64,000 bases of DNA, taken from the NCBI GenBank assembly GCA_011037195.1, contig JAAEAF010000396.1, positions 62,001 through 126,000 on the forward strand, in the 5' to 3' direction. This DNA is from Triatoma infestans. Taxonomy: Eukaryota > Arthropoda > Insecta > Hemiptera > Reduviidae. The notes below the pieces were generated by a model. The model did no database searches. It saw only the letters and a list, made by a program, of their open reading frames with translations, and had not been told where the DNA came from. Every line of letters begins with the position of its first letter. Within the stretch, counting starts at the first letter, position 1. The position numbers were made by a program, and so were the translations under genes. Positions 11,272-22,310 of the stretch are shown piece after piece.

Positions 11272-12105
11272 AACAGCATAGCCCAAAAACGAAAAACCGT
11301 AGAAAGTTGAAATTTGATATTCCGTTTAGGTATCACCATGGTTTCTGACAAAATTTCTCGACCGGAAATACCACATTACTAGTTATTTTTTTTAGTTTTT
11401 TGCGTTTTTCTCAAAAACGGCTTCAACGATTTTCTTCAAACGTGGTAAAGAAACTACACATACCAAGAGCTAAAACTTTTATCTGAAAAGTTTCTCTGGG
11501 AAAATTCATCTAAGGGCAGTTATGGGGGAGAATGGGGTTAGGTTTTCATTTAAAGTGCTATTTCAGTTTATTGTTCAATTCTGTCATCTAAATATGTCAG
11601 AATAGAATATGAATATGAATTGAAATTGAATATGTTGTTGAAATTCCGAATTTGAAAAAATCGGATAACCGGAAGTGCGTTTACTTTACCACTTTATTAA
11701 ATGATTTTTTCATTTTCTCGCGCTTTTCTCAAAAATGGCTCCGACGATTTTCTTGAAACTTCCTATATCAACTAAACATACAACGATTACAACTTTTATT
11801 TAAAACATTTCTCTGGGAAAATTCATTTAAGGGCACTTTTAGGGAAGGCATGGGGTTATGTTTTTTTCTAAAGTGCTATGATTCAATCATCCAAACAAAA
11901 TTAATTACAAATAAATAGATGGCCAAAATTCCAAGTTTCTGGAAAATTAGTTAACCGGAAGTGTGCTTTTACTAAACAGTTTTTTCAGTTTTTGACGAAT
12001 TTCATAAATTTGGCACACAAACCATAAAATTTGTCAATTATAATTTTGAGAACAGGAGTAAGAGAAAGTTGTGTAAGTGTTTCACACCAGATTTTTCACT
12101 TTTAA
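11203..12105 (+). repeat. R-A copy, right arm of a large palindrome
   Basis: Plus-oriented copy with (GT)n at 11,240-11,268, GGAAGTGCGTTTAC near 11,670 and the tail GGAGTAAGAGAAAGT near 12,046, followed by TTTCACACCAGATTTTT. Its blocks pair one for one with the left arm. Confidence 0.75.
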
Positions 12106-12416
12106 AGAGCATTAGCTACATCGCTCTGGGAAGATTTGTCAGCGGACTAACGCAGACAATCAGGGCACATTTGTAGCTAGTTATAATACATTACTATGGA
12201 GCCCAGTTGTACAGAAAAGGGTTTCTGCAGTGAGAACAAAATAGGCACATTTCTTATCTTCAAAAATGCCACCATTTGAAATACCAAAACAGCAATGGTG
12301 ATTTAAAATATATTACATTTTGAAATGGTATTTTTGTGAAAACGTTTATCTATGAAACATTTTGTACTCTAGATAAATTTTTGTATTTAATTCACAAAAT
12401 ACTTTGTTTTTCCAAT

Positions 12417-12573
12417 AACAGCATTTTTCACTGTCCGGTGATGGACAGTGTTGTCTGTAACGGGAGAACACTGTCCGGAGGCCGGCAGTGCACTGAGAAG
12501 GCTCCGGGCGCAAATGACCTCAGATGTTGAGACGCCTTAAATTAAAAAAAAACAAAAAAAAAAACAGCATTTT
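12417..12573 (+). mobile_element. Short retroposed insertion with A-rich tail and 11-bp target duplication
   Basis: AACAGCATTTT is repeated at 12,417-12,427 and 12,563-12,573. It flanks 135 bp of GC-richer sequence (CACTGTCCGG twice, GCCGGCAGTG) ending in GACGCCTTAAATT and an A-rich tail. This is the signature of LINE-mediated retroposition. It could be a severely 5'-truncated LINE 3' end or a SINE. A similar ending (gccttaaattaaaaaaa) occurs near 17,941. Confidence 0.65.
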
Positions 12574-12583
12574 CTCCACAAGG

Positions 12584-12917
12584 AATTATTGATATTAGAG
12601 ACATTTTCCGTGGTAGCCTGCTTCATTTTGTGGTTACGACCGTTTTCGGGCGTTCGCCCATCTTCAGGATGCGTTTTTCAGACTGTGTGACAAGACAGAC
12701 TTGCACAGAGCAAATTAAAGTGTAAAATCTAAATTCAAGTGTGAAAACTAAATTTGCTCTGTGTAAGTCTGTGTTGTCGCACTGTCTGAAAAATGCATCC
12801 TGAAGATGGGCGAACGCCCGAAACCGGTCGATGACCGCAAAATGAAGGCTACCACGGAAAATTCTCTGATGCTTTCCAGCTCTACGGAACCAACCACCAC
12901 AACAATTATTGATATTA
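12584..12917. mobile_element. FB1 foldback element, two arms, 14-bp target duplication, hammerhead-like cores
   Basis: AATTATTGATATTA is repeated at 12,584-12,597 and 12,904-12,917. Between them are two inverted arms of about 150 bp. On the plus strand 12,796-12,833 reads CATC-CTGAAGA-T-GGGC-GAAC-GCCC-GAAACCGGTC-GATG. That gives helix I (CATC/GATG), the conserved CUGANGA box, a stem II hairpin, GAAA, a loopless helix III (ACC/GGU) and C17. The minus-strand copy at 12,634-12,670 is similar but decayed. It differs from the textbook hammerhead by one extra base before stem II. No coding frame. Confidence 0.7.
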
Positions 12918-13894
12918 ATTGTAATGTGTGCATATTATTGTTATGTACAATTTGCAATTCATTGTTGGTTCTTTTCCACCTTTTATTGTTTATTACTTAT
13001 GCGGCGGGCGCCTCTTGCTGTTTCTTGAGCCGGTCTTCCAATCGGCCAACGATCATGCTAAGTAATAGTTTAAGAAGGTAATGAAATAAAACTTGAACGG
13101 AATCATTTCCATTCCAAGAACTGGGGTAAAATAAAGTAAGAAACATCTATTTCTTTTTTTTGAAGCAGGCATTACGTCCATAGATTAGCAATTTAGAAAT
13201 TAATAGGGAATACCTTTCAAATCAGACCAATTTTCTCTCTTCTACCCAGGAAGCCTGCATTCCTGCCTTAGATTCTAGCAATATAATTCTGTATGTTTCC
13301 AATATATCAATAGCCTAAGATTATATTCTAAACTTCTTTTTCAAAGTTAAGCTGGTTTCACATTTATTTAAACAATTCCAAATTGAATGTCGCATTAAAG
13401 TCAACAATGTTCACTACTTGTGTCATTAAAATTCTATTATTCAATGAATACAGGAAATATTATATGTTTTGCAGTTTTAAAAATTGCCACCAGATGCCAA
13501 CATCTACTGAGAATTATTTTATGATTATAAAATTTGGCATTAGATGTCTCTAGCTTCCAGTAAATCAATTTCTTGATGTTTACAAAAAATTGCTCCACCT
13601 TTTGGGAAAAGTTTTTTTTGTCTTATATTATTTGAAATTTACAACTGCAACAGCAAGTCTCCTGCAACAACTAAACAGTGTGACATAAAGAGACGTGAGA
13701 GGAGTCATCACCCAGTGGTGATTCTGCAAATGCATTATTTATTTACTGACTTCCACCGCTGAGGGAATCGCGCGGCCAGCGAATGCGGTTATCAGGAAGA
13801 GGCCAAGAGGAGAGATGATATATTAGAGGGTTAGGATGACTAGAAAGGATAAAATCAAATTTTTCTTAGCATGTTGAAACCAACTCTGTAGTAA
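12918..13894. other. Intergenic sequence, nothing recognised
   Basis: AT-rich sequence. A GC-richer patch near 13,680-13,850 (ccgctgagggaatcgcgcgg) has no open frame or repeat partner that I can see in the window. Confidence 0.5.
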
Positions 13895-14176
13895 GTGGTA
13901 TCTTTAGATGATTATGGATGGTTCTATTGGAGGCCTATTATGGAGCATTACTTATTCGGCGGTGAATTTTGTACTGTAAGGATTGAAGGCGATAGCTACG
14001 AAAATCAATATAACATTTACATTATTAACAAACCTGGATGGTGGTTTATGATTTATTTCACGAATTTCGGGCTGAGCAGTTTCTTCATCATGAACAAAGA
14101 ATGGTGCATTAGGATTACATGTAAAGAACAGAGAAGTATCATTGGTGTACTAGGTGTTACGTATTGTTTGTATTAG
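13895..14176 (+). CDS. Unrecognised open frame, 93 codons (doubtful)
   Basis: The frame opens at a GTG, not an ATG, and runs to a TAG, so as a gene it would need an upstream exon; CTCTGTAG just before it could act as a splice acceptor. The product is rich in aromatic residues (DDYGWFYWRP, NKPGWWFMIYF) and does not look like the retrotransposon proteins nearby. I do not recognise any domain. It may be a chance frame or a fragment of an unknown gene or element. 14,177-14,374 after it is AT-rich and empty. Confidence 0.2.
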   Translation: MVSLDDYGWFYWRPIMEHYLFGGEFCTVRIEGDSYENQYNIYIINKPGWWFMIYFTNFGLSSFFIMNKEWCIRITCKEQRSIIGVLGVTYCLY

Positions 14177-14374
14177 TAATAATTGACTACTAATCGCCAC
14201 TGCACATGTAAGCACATCTATTATCTAACACAACTATTATTTGTCAGTCAATTTTATACATAATTCTCACAAACAGCCTAGAAAAGCATTAAATTTAAAT
14301 CAACAATAAAATTTAGCGTGTTGTTTACATATGACACACAATAAAATAATTTTGTCCTTTTACTTCCTTTACAC

Positions 14375-14505
14375 TAATAACAGCAAGAGGAAGTATTGCG
14401 ATCGTGCCAGATTTTCGAAATTGAATTTTCACCGAAAATACACGTTTTTAGGTCCCCTGAGTCCAAAATTGGTTTTTAGAAAATAGTTTGCATGTGGTAT
14501 GGTGT

Positions 14506-14544
<39 letters not shown>

Positions 14545-15018
14545 CAGAATATCTCAGAAAGAAGTTGCAGGAAGCTCAAACTTGGTATCCATGTAGCTAG
14601 TACCACCGTAACAGGCACGAAGATTCGGCAAAATACATCAACCTGAAACACCACCATACTGAATTTTTTTTCAGTTTTTTGTGATTTTCTCAAAAACGGC
14701 TCAATGATTTTCTTTAAACTTGATATATCAATCAGAAATAAAAAGAGCTACAACTTTTATTTGAAACATTTCTCCAGGAAAATTCACTTAAGGGGTCTTT
14801 TGGGGGGAGGAATGGGGTTATGTTTTCCTTGAATGTGCTATTTCAGTTCAACAATGTGCTATACTGTTCTGTCAACTAAATAATAATTAAAATTATATAA
14901 GTTACCAATTGTGAGTTTGAAGAAAATCGCTTGAGTGGAAGAGCGACTTTACTGAATAGGTTTTTCAGTTTTTTGTGATTTTCCCCATAAAAATACCGAC
15001 GGTTTTAAACATAATATA

Positions 15019-15021
<3 letters not shown>
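14375..15021 (+). repeat. R-A copy, plus strand, cut by a LINE
   Basis: Head block GCAAGAGGAAGTATTGCGAT near 14,383, then a (GT)n tract at 14,501-14,540 and GGGGTTATGTTTTCC near 14,814. It ends in the GGTTTTAAACAT block near 15,001, where a (TAA)n tract begins. R-A-like sequence resumes near 16,750, so the LINE at 15-16 kb may have landed inside this copy. Confidence 0.65.
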
Positions 15022-15072
<51 letters not shown>

Positions 15073-15078
15073 TTAATA
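15022..15078 (-). repeat. (TAA)n microsatellite, 3' tail of a minus-strand LINE
   Basis: A pure TAA run directly followed by TTATTCAAAATTATATAC-type 3' untranslated sequence of the adjoining LINE fragment. The orientation fits a minus-strand LINE tail. Confidence 0.7.
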
Positions 15079-16085
15079 ATCTTTATTCAAAATTATATAC
15101 AAATATCACACACATATTTACATGGGATACACTATTACCTCCAGCAAATCTGTAAAATATATTGATTTGTTTGTATTGGTTGAAATTTAGGGAGAAGCTA
15201 TAAAAAAGCAAAAAAAAACAAGTACTTATATAACTTTTAAATTAAGAAGTGTTTAACCCTCCTATGTCTGCACTCACCGCTCAATTATGGAAGTAACCCA
15301 AAGTGAGACATCTGTTGAACAGATTGTTCAAGAATACTATGGCTTTAAGGGCGATGTTTTTTAACAATATGTTATCGATATTATCAAACCAAGACGGATG
15401 ATCAAAAAATTAATAAAAATGAATGAACAATTTTAGTGGTATAGACAGGAAAACTATATTCAATCATCCTGCATATTATACCAGTGGGCCAGACAGTGTG
15501 AACCCTTTGGATGCCCATCAAAATCATACCAGTATGCTTGCGTACTCCAGTTATATCATCAACAACTCTGGCTAATTGGGCAGTTGTGGAGAGTCCAGAC
15601 CTAAACCCAAATTGCTCCTCTTTAATGAGTTGATTGACATTCAAGCAGTGATTGACCCTTACTAGCAGAATTCTTTCAAAAATTTTGCTGATCGCGCTAA
15701 GGAGACAAATCGGCCAATTGTTTGGGTCGTTGGGAGTTTTTGAAGGCTTTAGGATGAAAATAACTCATGAAGTTTTGAGGGAAGGGAAGTAACCCAAAGT
15801 GAGACATCTGTTGAACAGATTGTTCAAGAATACTATGGCTTTAAGGGCGATGTTTTTTAACAATATGTTATCGATATTATCAAGACCAAGTGATTTTTTA
15901 TTTTTTCTTGATTTAATAATATGCATAATTTGTTTAGGGGAAGTGAGGTTACAGTGAGAAGATAGGTAATGACAGTTTCTGTGAAAAGAGTAACTTCTCT
16001 TTTTATTTTCCTTTGATGAGAGGGGAAACCCATGTCATGGAGGCTTTGGATAGCGTAGGGTTTGCCCTCCCCTTCTGTGAATAAT
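15079..16085 (-). pseudogene. Jockey-like non-LTR fragment (RT N-terminal part), rearranged
   Basis: On the minus strand 15,402-15,644 encodes EEQFGFRSGLSTTAQLARVV and DDITGVRKHTGMILM, the RT block leading to the first catalytic aspartate motif, which is damaged. Just upstream (15,650-15,760) lie LKPSKTPNDPNNWP and AISKIFERILL, the usual preceding RT block. 15,857-16,085 encodes the region between endonuclease and RT. The YADD block and the rest are missing. A 99-bp segment occurs twice in direct orientation (15,289-15,387 and 15,784-15,882). Confidence 0.7.
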
Positions 16086-16814
16086 AATAAACCCATGTCA
16101 TCATTTTGTTTATAGACTTATTCCAAGATATTGGCCATTAGTTTTAAACACTAATAAGAATTGTAAGAGTGAAGAAAGTTTGCCATTTCGCAGTTATAGT
16201 ACTCTTTCAATACTTTGAGGACTGCGCTACCTACAAAAAATTAAGGACAATAGATATAATGAATAGCTACAAACTCCAGGTCTAAGAAAACTTTAAACTG
16301 AAAATCATGAATTCCTTGAAGAAATTTTTAACATGAATTCAATTTTGTCCACTTGTATAAACGGCCAAATACAAAATGGCGGATCTTGCATATCCAACTT
16401 TCTTGCGTACTTTTTCAACAATGGAATGAAAATTCTGAATTTTTTCTTTATAGCTCACATTAATTATATAAAACAGTAAGGATTATGACAGAAATAACTT
16501 GATTTTTGGCATTTTTTATGCACAATTTGATAATTTATAAAATACCTACGAAGAAAAATTAATAAAATAATTCGAAACTGCATTTTTCAGAAATAATTAG
16601 CTATAAATAATTAGCCAATCACAGCGTAGAAAGGAAGCTGTCCAAAGTGGGCGTGGTCAACACGATAATTGTAAGATAACCGATCAGGCCCTCTCCCAGA
16701 ACAACATACTGAAGGATAGTTGGATGTCGGTGTTATTTTCATCGTGCCAACTTGGTATACTAACTACACATGCAGAAACCTATCACTTTTGTCTGAAACT
16801 TTTTCAGAATGAAT
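16086..16814. other. AT-rich spacer, R-A remnant at right end
   Basis: No gene recognised. From about 16,750 the sequence (ACTTTTGTCTGAAACTTTTT) resembles the plus-strand R-A middle. Confidence 0.45.
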
Positions 16815-16970
16815 TCCTTTAGGGAGGGAGAGGGCCATTTAGTGGGAGGGAGAGGGCCATATAGTGGGAGGGAGAGGGCTATTTAGTGGGAGGGAGAGGG
16901 CCATATAGTGGGAGGGAGAGGGCCATTTAGTGGGAGGGAGAGGGCCATTTAGTGGGAGGCAGAGATTATG
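16815..16970 (+). repeat. Tandem array, 22-bp unit, about six to seven copies, in R-A-like context
   Basis: The unit is GGGAGGGAGAGGGCCATTTA plus GT, with alternating CATTT and CATAT forms. It begins where R-A normally reads CATTTAAGGG and ends at ATTATGTTTTCCTCC, the next R-A block. So it expanded inside an R-A copy. The minus-strand open frame across it (16,839-17,045) is just the repeat. Confidence 0.8.
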
Positions 16971-18210
16971 TTTTCCTCCAAAAATTAATTTTACAAAGTT
17001 TAACGTCTCCCCCTTCCCTCTATATTGATTGATTATTAATGCCAAGGTTATTTCATATAAGCAATGTTTTTATTTTTAATTTATTACTTATTTAAATATT
17101 CTTTTTTTTTATAATTAATGATGTACATGAAACTGCAATTTTAATACTTATTACAATAATTACACTTATCACTAATAGATATATTTCATTCAATAATAAA
17201 ATTATAATACTACAAATTACAAAGTGATGGCACTTCTGGTAGCAGGCCATTTAGCTAAATAGCGTTCTGTTGAGAGATTTCCTTTCAGTTTGAACTCTAT
17301 AATATTTTGTCAGAGTTTACAACAATAAGTAAATAAATTAATTCACTCAACCATGATACCATATCCACCTGTATATTTTCTCTCAAACCAGAACACAGTC
17401 ACTTAGTGTTTATAATGATTATTTATTGTAGATACCGTACTATGCAGAGGATCGGAAGCATTCCTGATTGAATTCAAGTTTAAGAGAGCACGGCCTTCTT
17501 CTTCTCCTTGAGGCCTTTTCCACAGTGTTGAAATACTCCGAAGAATTAATCTTGGAATTTCTCTGATCTTGACATGTCTTCCTCGTAATTGAGGTCGTTA
17601 TTGGCAGAGTTATTCCTACGGCCGACGTATGAAATTCTTTCTTCACCTAGCTTAGCCATGTTTGGGAAAATTAATTAATTTAGAATCTAATCAATTTACA
17701 CTTTTGGCAATATAAATATTTTGTAGTTTTAGATAACTTAAATTCATCTATCTAAATAGCAGTTACCGCTTTCTTTGTAAATAAAAGGGATTTTCATGAT
17801 TCCCAAAGTAAGAAAATTAGATTATACTTTAATTTTGTCCCCCATTATTGCAATTTCCGTTTTATTAAACAGATCTAAAAACAACAAAAACAAGCTCATT
17901 GATAAAATTTCACATATGTCAATGACCATAGATGACGTGCCTTAAATTAAAAAAATAAGAGTAACTAATAGTTTTGAACAGTTTGATTTCAAACCTGCCT
18001 ATTGCCTCTTTACTGTAGTTATTTTACAAAAATATCACTCAGTCGTACGGTACAAATATTTTTACTTTTATCTACCCCCTCCATTTCTATACATTATTCC
18101 CTATTCGTCCATTGTGAACGACATTTTAAACAATTAAATATATATTTCGAAGCTACATTAATTGTTTAAATTAATACAACTTAATAATTAATATAAAGAT
18201 AGATACTGGG
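16971..18210. other. AT-rich spacer with one small unassigned frame
   Basis: Mostly AT-rich. On the minus strand, an ATG at 17,659 in good context (AACATGG) opens 37 codons (MAKLGEERISYVGRRNNSAN...) to a TAA near 17,546. It has no recognised family and no clear splice donor, so it is a weak candidate for an exon or a processed fragment. Near 17,941 a gccttaaattaaaaaaa string resembles the 3' end of the retroposed insertion at 12.4 kb. Confidence 0.35.
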
Positions 18211-18359
18211 CCCCAGTCCAGCTGTCCTCCTCTTTGGCACCCGCGAGCAGAGATCGATTCCCGCTAGAGTTTCATAATGTTATATCGGGATTTCTAAATT
18301 TGGTGCATCTCTGAAGACGGTTTTAAATCGGCAATAACTCTCGTATTAGTTCTGCACAT

Positions 18360-18690
18360 TCAGCGAGGTGTGAATGCAAAGTTCAGGACCACTGAAGGGA
18401 ATCCTGAGTAGTGGCAGGGTATACATAAAGTGGAATCACTGTAAGGTTCAGATAGGCATCACGCTGCTACAAGTGTCAAGTGTATGGGCACGTGGTGAAG
18501 TTCTGCAAAGAAAAAGATCCAACTTGCGGACACTGTGCCATCAAAGAACAGGTTTACGAGAAGTGCCCAAATAAAGCCGAAGCCCCGGCATGAGCTGCCT
18601 GTAAAGTGTTCCGCAAGCCGCACAGCCATTCCGTGAAGAGTCTGAAATGCCCGGCGAACCTAAATGCTCTAAACCGACAACTGGCTACCA
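18360..18690 (+). pseudogene. R1-like non-LTR ORF1 fragment, CCHC knuckles
   Basis: From 18,466 one frame reads CYKCQVYGHVVKFC (CX2CX4HX4C), then CGHCAIKEQVYEKC and a third Cys/His cluster with two histidines. A TGA interrupts it just before the third cluster. This three-knuckle C terminus is typical of ORF1 in R1/I/Jockey-type LINEs. The upstream part is too decayed to follow. ORF2 starts within about 20 bp downstream. Confidence 0.7.
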
Positions 18691-18696
18691 CCGATT

Positions 18697-20159
18697 ATGG
18701 AAGAAGCCCGTAATTTTACGGATAGTGGCCTGAGAGTATTGCAGCTAAACGCGCAACGCTCAAAAACAGTAATGGCCGAGGCACAGGAACTTATCTATTC
18801 AAAAGGCATAGATGTTGCATTAATCCAGGAGCCCTACACGTTCAAAGCGAGCGTTAAGGGTCTGTGATGGATGCATATGGACTGCTGTTGCGGTGTGCAA
18901 TCCACACATCACTCTATTGCGTCTTCCTCAGTACAGCACCAGTCATTGTACCTGTGTGCTATTAACTGGTGTGCCAGCCGTCGTGCGACATAACGTCGTT
19001 TATAGCCCATTTAAGTCGGGTCTTACAAGAAAGTAGAGGAAAAAGATAATTTGACATAAATGCATAGTCACCCATGTGGCACGATGACACGTTGGATGAT
19101 AGAGGCAGTCGCTTCGAGGAGTGTATTGTCTCTAACGATCTGTGCGTCGTGAACGTGCCTGGACATTTAAAGACATATGTAGGAAATGGGAGCTGCGCTG
19201 AGCACAACCTGGATGTTACCTTGTGTGCAGCTTCTGCTGTTGACAGGGTGCATAGTTGGAAGGTGGTAGACTGGGTAACTGGTGATCACAGGGCGACACT
19301 TTCGAAATTGTCTGGGACACGAGGCCATGTCCCACCTACGACGGTCTGGAAAGGTGCTCAGTCAAACGTGCTGATTGAAAAGATACAAGACCCTCCTCCG
19401 GCGCAGTATCGACATGTACAAGGGGATACCATTGCAATATACATGTCCAAGGGGATACCATTGCTGATGTCGATATGGCGGTCATGGAGCTGAATGAGGC
19501 AATAGCAGGCCTGAGTGGGGAGGCGTTAAAGAAAATACCCACTAGTCGCATGTGCCGTGTTCCTTGATGGACGCGGGAGCTAACAGCAGCCAAAGAATAA
19601 GTAGCCAGGAAGCGAAGACGGTACCAACGGGAACAGAACGAGGAATCCCGTCAAAGATATTTAGATGAGTATCTGGGGGCCCGAAGGCAATAATAAAGAT
19701 GGTCTCCTAGGCCAAGACCTCAAGCTGGCGGGAATTTGTGGAATCAGAAGGCAATAGAGATCCTTGGGGTGTTGTGTACAAGGTGTAGGCAAATAAGATG
19801 AAGACAGACCTGTTACTAGCAAGTCTAAACACAGACGGAGTATCTGGTGCTAGGTCCTGGAGAGAGACAACTCAGCACTACTGAAAGTACTCCTCGCTGA
19901 GGATAACCCTCTGGACGACACCTATTTGCAACAAAGTCGTCGCGAAGCAGCCTATGAGTCACCTGCTTTGAATGAATCCTAACCGAGTTTGATATATTTG
20001 ATGCGAAGTTTGTTATTGGCGAAATCAAGAATAAAAAGGCTCTAGGAATGGATATGATAAATGGAGAAATTGTCAGGAAAAATGAGGACGTTCTAAGCCA
20101 GTACCTGCTTGACCTTTTCAATGGATGCCTGAGGCTGGGATACTTTCCCAGTCAATGGA
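18697..20159 (+). pseudogene. R1-like non-LTR ORF2 (endonuclease and start of RT), truncated
   Basis: From ATG 18,697: LRVLQLNAQRSKTVMAEAQ and VALIQEPYTFKA are the N-terminal endonuclease motifs of R1-type LINEs. RGSRFEECIVSNDLCVVN (19,100-19,150), NLDVTLCAAS (19,206) and WVTGDHRATLSKLS (19,275) are the C-terminal ones. RT begins with IGEIKNKKALGMDMINGE and FNGCLRLGYFPSQWN near 20,020-20,158 and stops abruptly at 20,159. Several stops and frameshifts occur, including a 20-bp direct duplication near 19,417/19,443. No rRNA-gene flank is present, so this is not an rDNA-resident R1. Confidence 0.75.
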
Positions 20160-20480
20160 ATGGATTGTGCATTAACGGGAACTACATTAGGAGGAAGGAA
20201 TAGAAACGATGAAACGGCGAATTTACGTTGGCGAAAGCAGGAAACCCCTACCACTACCTCACACTGGCTTCGTGAGGCTGAAGGCTACCTATCTCCTCTT
20301 GTGCCCCTTTGCAAGCCACTTCATTATCATGAAACAGTGTTTATTTTGCTTGTCACTTTTTTTATTATGGCAAGCAGTTGCGACGATACCATAACCAACA
20401 CTTCAAGCAAGAAACAAAGAAGAGCAATATCAATCTTGCAAATCTAACTTGCAAACAAACAATACTCGAAGCCTTTGTAA
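20160..20480 (+). other. Unassigned sequence after the R1-like truncation
   Basis: Moderately GC-rich at first, with two overlapping frames (20,160-20,447 and 20,209-20,394) that resemble no family I recognise. Probably another repeat fragment. Confidence 0.3.
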
Positions 20481-20990
20481 AGAAAAAATCTGATGTGAAA
20501 CACTCACACGACGTTCTCGTACTCTGTTAGTACAATTATATATAAATCACAAATTTTCTTATATTTAAATTTTACATATTTGACCTAAGAAATACAGGGT
20601 GATAGGGAGATAAGTATCTACCGCAGTTAGAGAAGTGGCCCAGTTGAGCGAACCAAATAACTGAACCAACTGCATATAACATTTAAAATTTAACGCCCTA
20701 AATTCCGTGCAAAATCAATTTATTGGGAAAATGTTTCAATAAATGTCTGAATAATGGGCAGACAAAGTTTAAAGAAAATCGCTGTAACTATTTTTCAAGA
20801 AAATTCCAAAAATATGAAAAACCTATTCTGTAAAACTGTACTTGCAGTCAACCTATTTACTACAAATTTGAAATTCTATCAATACTTGTCATGTGTATTA
20901 ACATTATGTATAAGGGTGTAAAAATCTTTGACACGATCTAGTAAAGGCCCGAAATGTTGTGAAAAGAGCCCGATACGATTTACTAAGGGT
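20481..20990 (-). repeat. R-A copy fragment, minus strand
   Basis: TCTGATGTGAAACACTCACA at 20,489 is the reversed tail. CAATTTATTGGGAAAATGTT near 20,715 and CTGTAAAACTGTACTTGCAG near 20,830 follow in the expected order. Confidence 0.5.
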
Positions 20991-21002
20991 GTAAAATTTA
21001 AG

Positions 21003-21185
21003 GGTTTAAAACTGAATTTGCTCTGTGCAAGTCTGTGTTATTACACTGTCTGACAAACGCATCCTGAAGATGGGCGAACGCCCGAAACCGGTCGATGACC
21101 ACAAAATGAAGCAGGTAATCACGGAAAATGTCTCTGATGCTTTCCAGCTCTGCGGAACCTACCACCACCACAATTATTATGTTGC
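21003..21185 (+). mobile_element. FB1 single arm with well-preserved hammerhead-like motif
   Basis: 21,060-21,097 reads CATC-CTGAAGA-T-GGGC-GAAC-GCCC-GAAACCGGTC-GATG, the same as the 12.8 kb copy. The arm continues to the family end ACCACCACCACAATTATT near 21,170. The inverted partner arm is absent. Confidence 0.65.
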
Positions 21186-21219
21186 TAGTAAAACATATAC
21201 TATGCCGAAGTGGTTCTGG

Positions 21220-22310
21220 CATAAAGCTACTGTTTTTCTAGAACACAAAAAATTCAATTTTCCCGAGAAAATGGTTCAATTAAAAGTGGCAGCCATTTAA
21301 GTATGTATACAGTATACGAAGTTTAGAGAAAATCGAAGGCGCCATTTTTGAGAAAATCACAAAAAACTGAAAAAGTGAAAAGAAATTTATTGAAGTCGCT
21401 CTTCCCACAGATAGGGAAGCTTTTTACTTTCTCTTACTCCCACTTAGTGCAAGAATTGTGGTCGTGTCAGAGTTTTTACCGCAAATACATACTTCGGGGG
21501 TCGCTCCCGGAAATGAAAAAATGTTTTTAGCGTATGTCTGTATGGTGAGTGTGCGTGTGGTGGTGTTTCAACAGAATATCTCAAAAACGACAAGTCGCAG
21601 GAATCTCAAACTCGGTATTCCGGTAGGCACTATGGCACCGCAGCACACACCAACATTTCCGGTAAAATAAGCAAAAGAGCGACTTTAGTAAATGTTTTTT
21701 GAGTTTTTCGTGATTTCCAACGGTTTTCTTTAATCTTCATACACTACGTACACAAATAATGCTCTTTTATTTGTAGCATTTTCCCGAGAAAATTGATATT
21801 TGTGGGTTGAAAAAGTAGCGCTACGCTTTCCTCTAAAATACCTCTTCAGTACAATACATAGTTTTACCACCTACATAATATTAATACACATTAAAAAGAT
21901 TGATAGAATTACCGGTTAACCGAAATTGCGATTTTGCATGGAATTTTCTCGGTTACGATTTTCTTTAAATTTGGAATGCTTGCTGCATAAATAAAATCGT
22001 AACATTTAAGTGAAACATTTTTTTTTTTCTAATTACATAATATAGTGTTCGTGTCACGTATTGCTTGCAGTTGGTTGAGTTTTCTAGAGCGCTCTACTGG
22101 GCGATAATATAATTATCATTTCTCTACCAGCCAAGGTGAGTAGGTCGGTTTATCCCCCCCCCCCTACACACACACGATATATTTATAATGGGAAAAATCA
22201 GTAAAATTTGAAGCTTAAAGAATATCTGTCAATTTATACTTAATTGTATTAACAGGAGGAGCAAGAGAAAGTTGTTTGAGTGTTTCACACCAGATTTTTT
22301 TTTTTTTAAT
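21220..22310 (+). repeat. R-A fragments, mixed
   Basis: A head block lies at 21,430-21,480 (CTCTTACTCCCACTTAGTGC), then blocks near 21,545-21,600. The tail lies at 22,255-22,300 (GGAGCAAGAGAAAGTTG, TTTCACACCAGATTTTTT). Between them are an A/T tract and a C10 run near 22,155. Confidence 0.55.

Noticed and set aside
11046..11351. Frames on both strands containing poly(His-Thr) or poly(Val-Cys)
   Set aside because: Produced by the CA/GT microsatellites inside R-A. The same holds for 9,065-9,310 and 14,448-14,693.
17440..17646. 68-codon minus-strand frame
   Set aside because: No family and no splice evidence; a different frame in the same place (from ATG 17,659) is equally open for a while, so neither is supported.
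18360..20159. rDNA-specific R1 insertion
   Set aside because: The protein motifs are R1-like, but no 28S rRNA sequence flanks either end.
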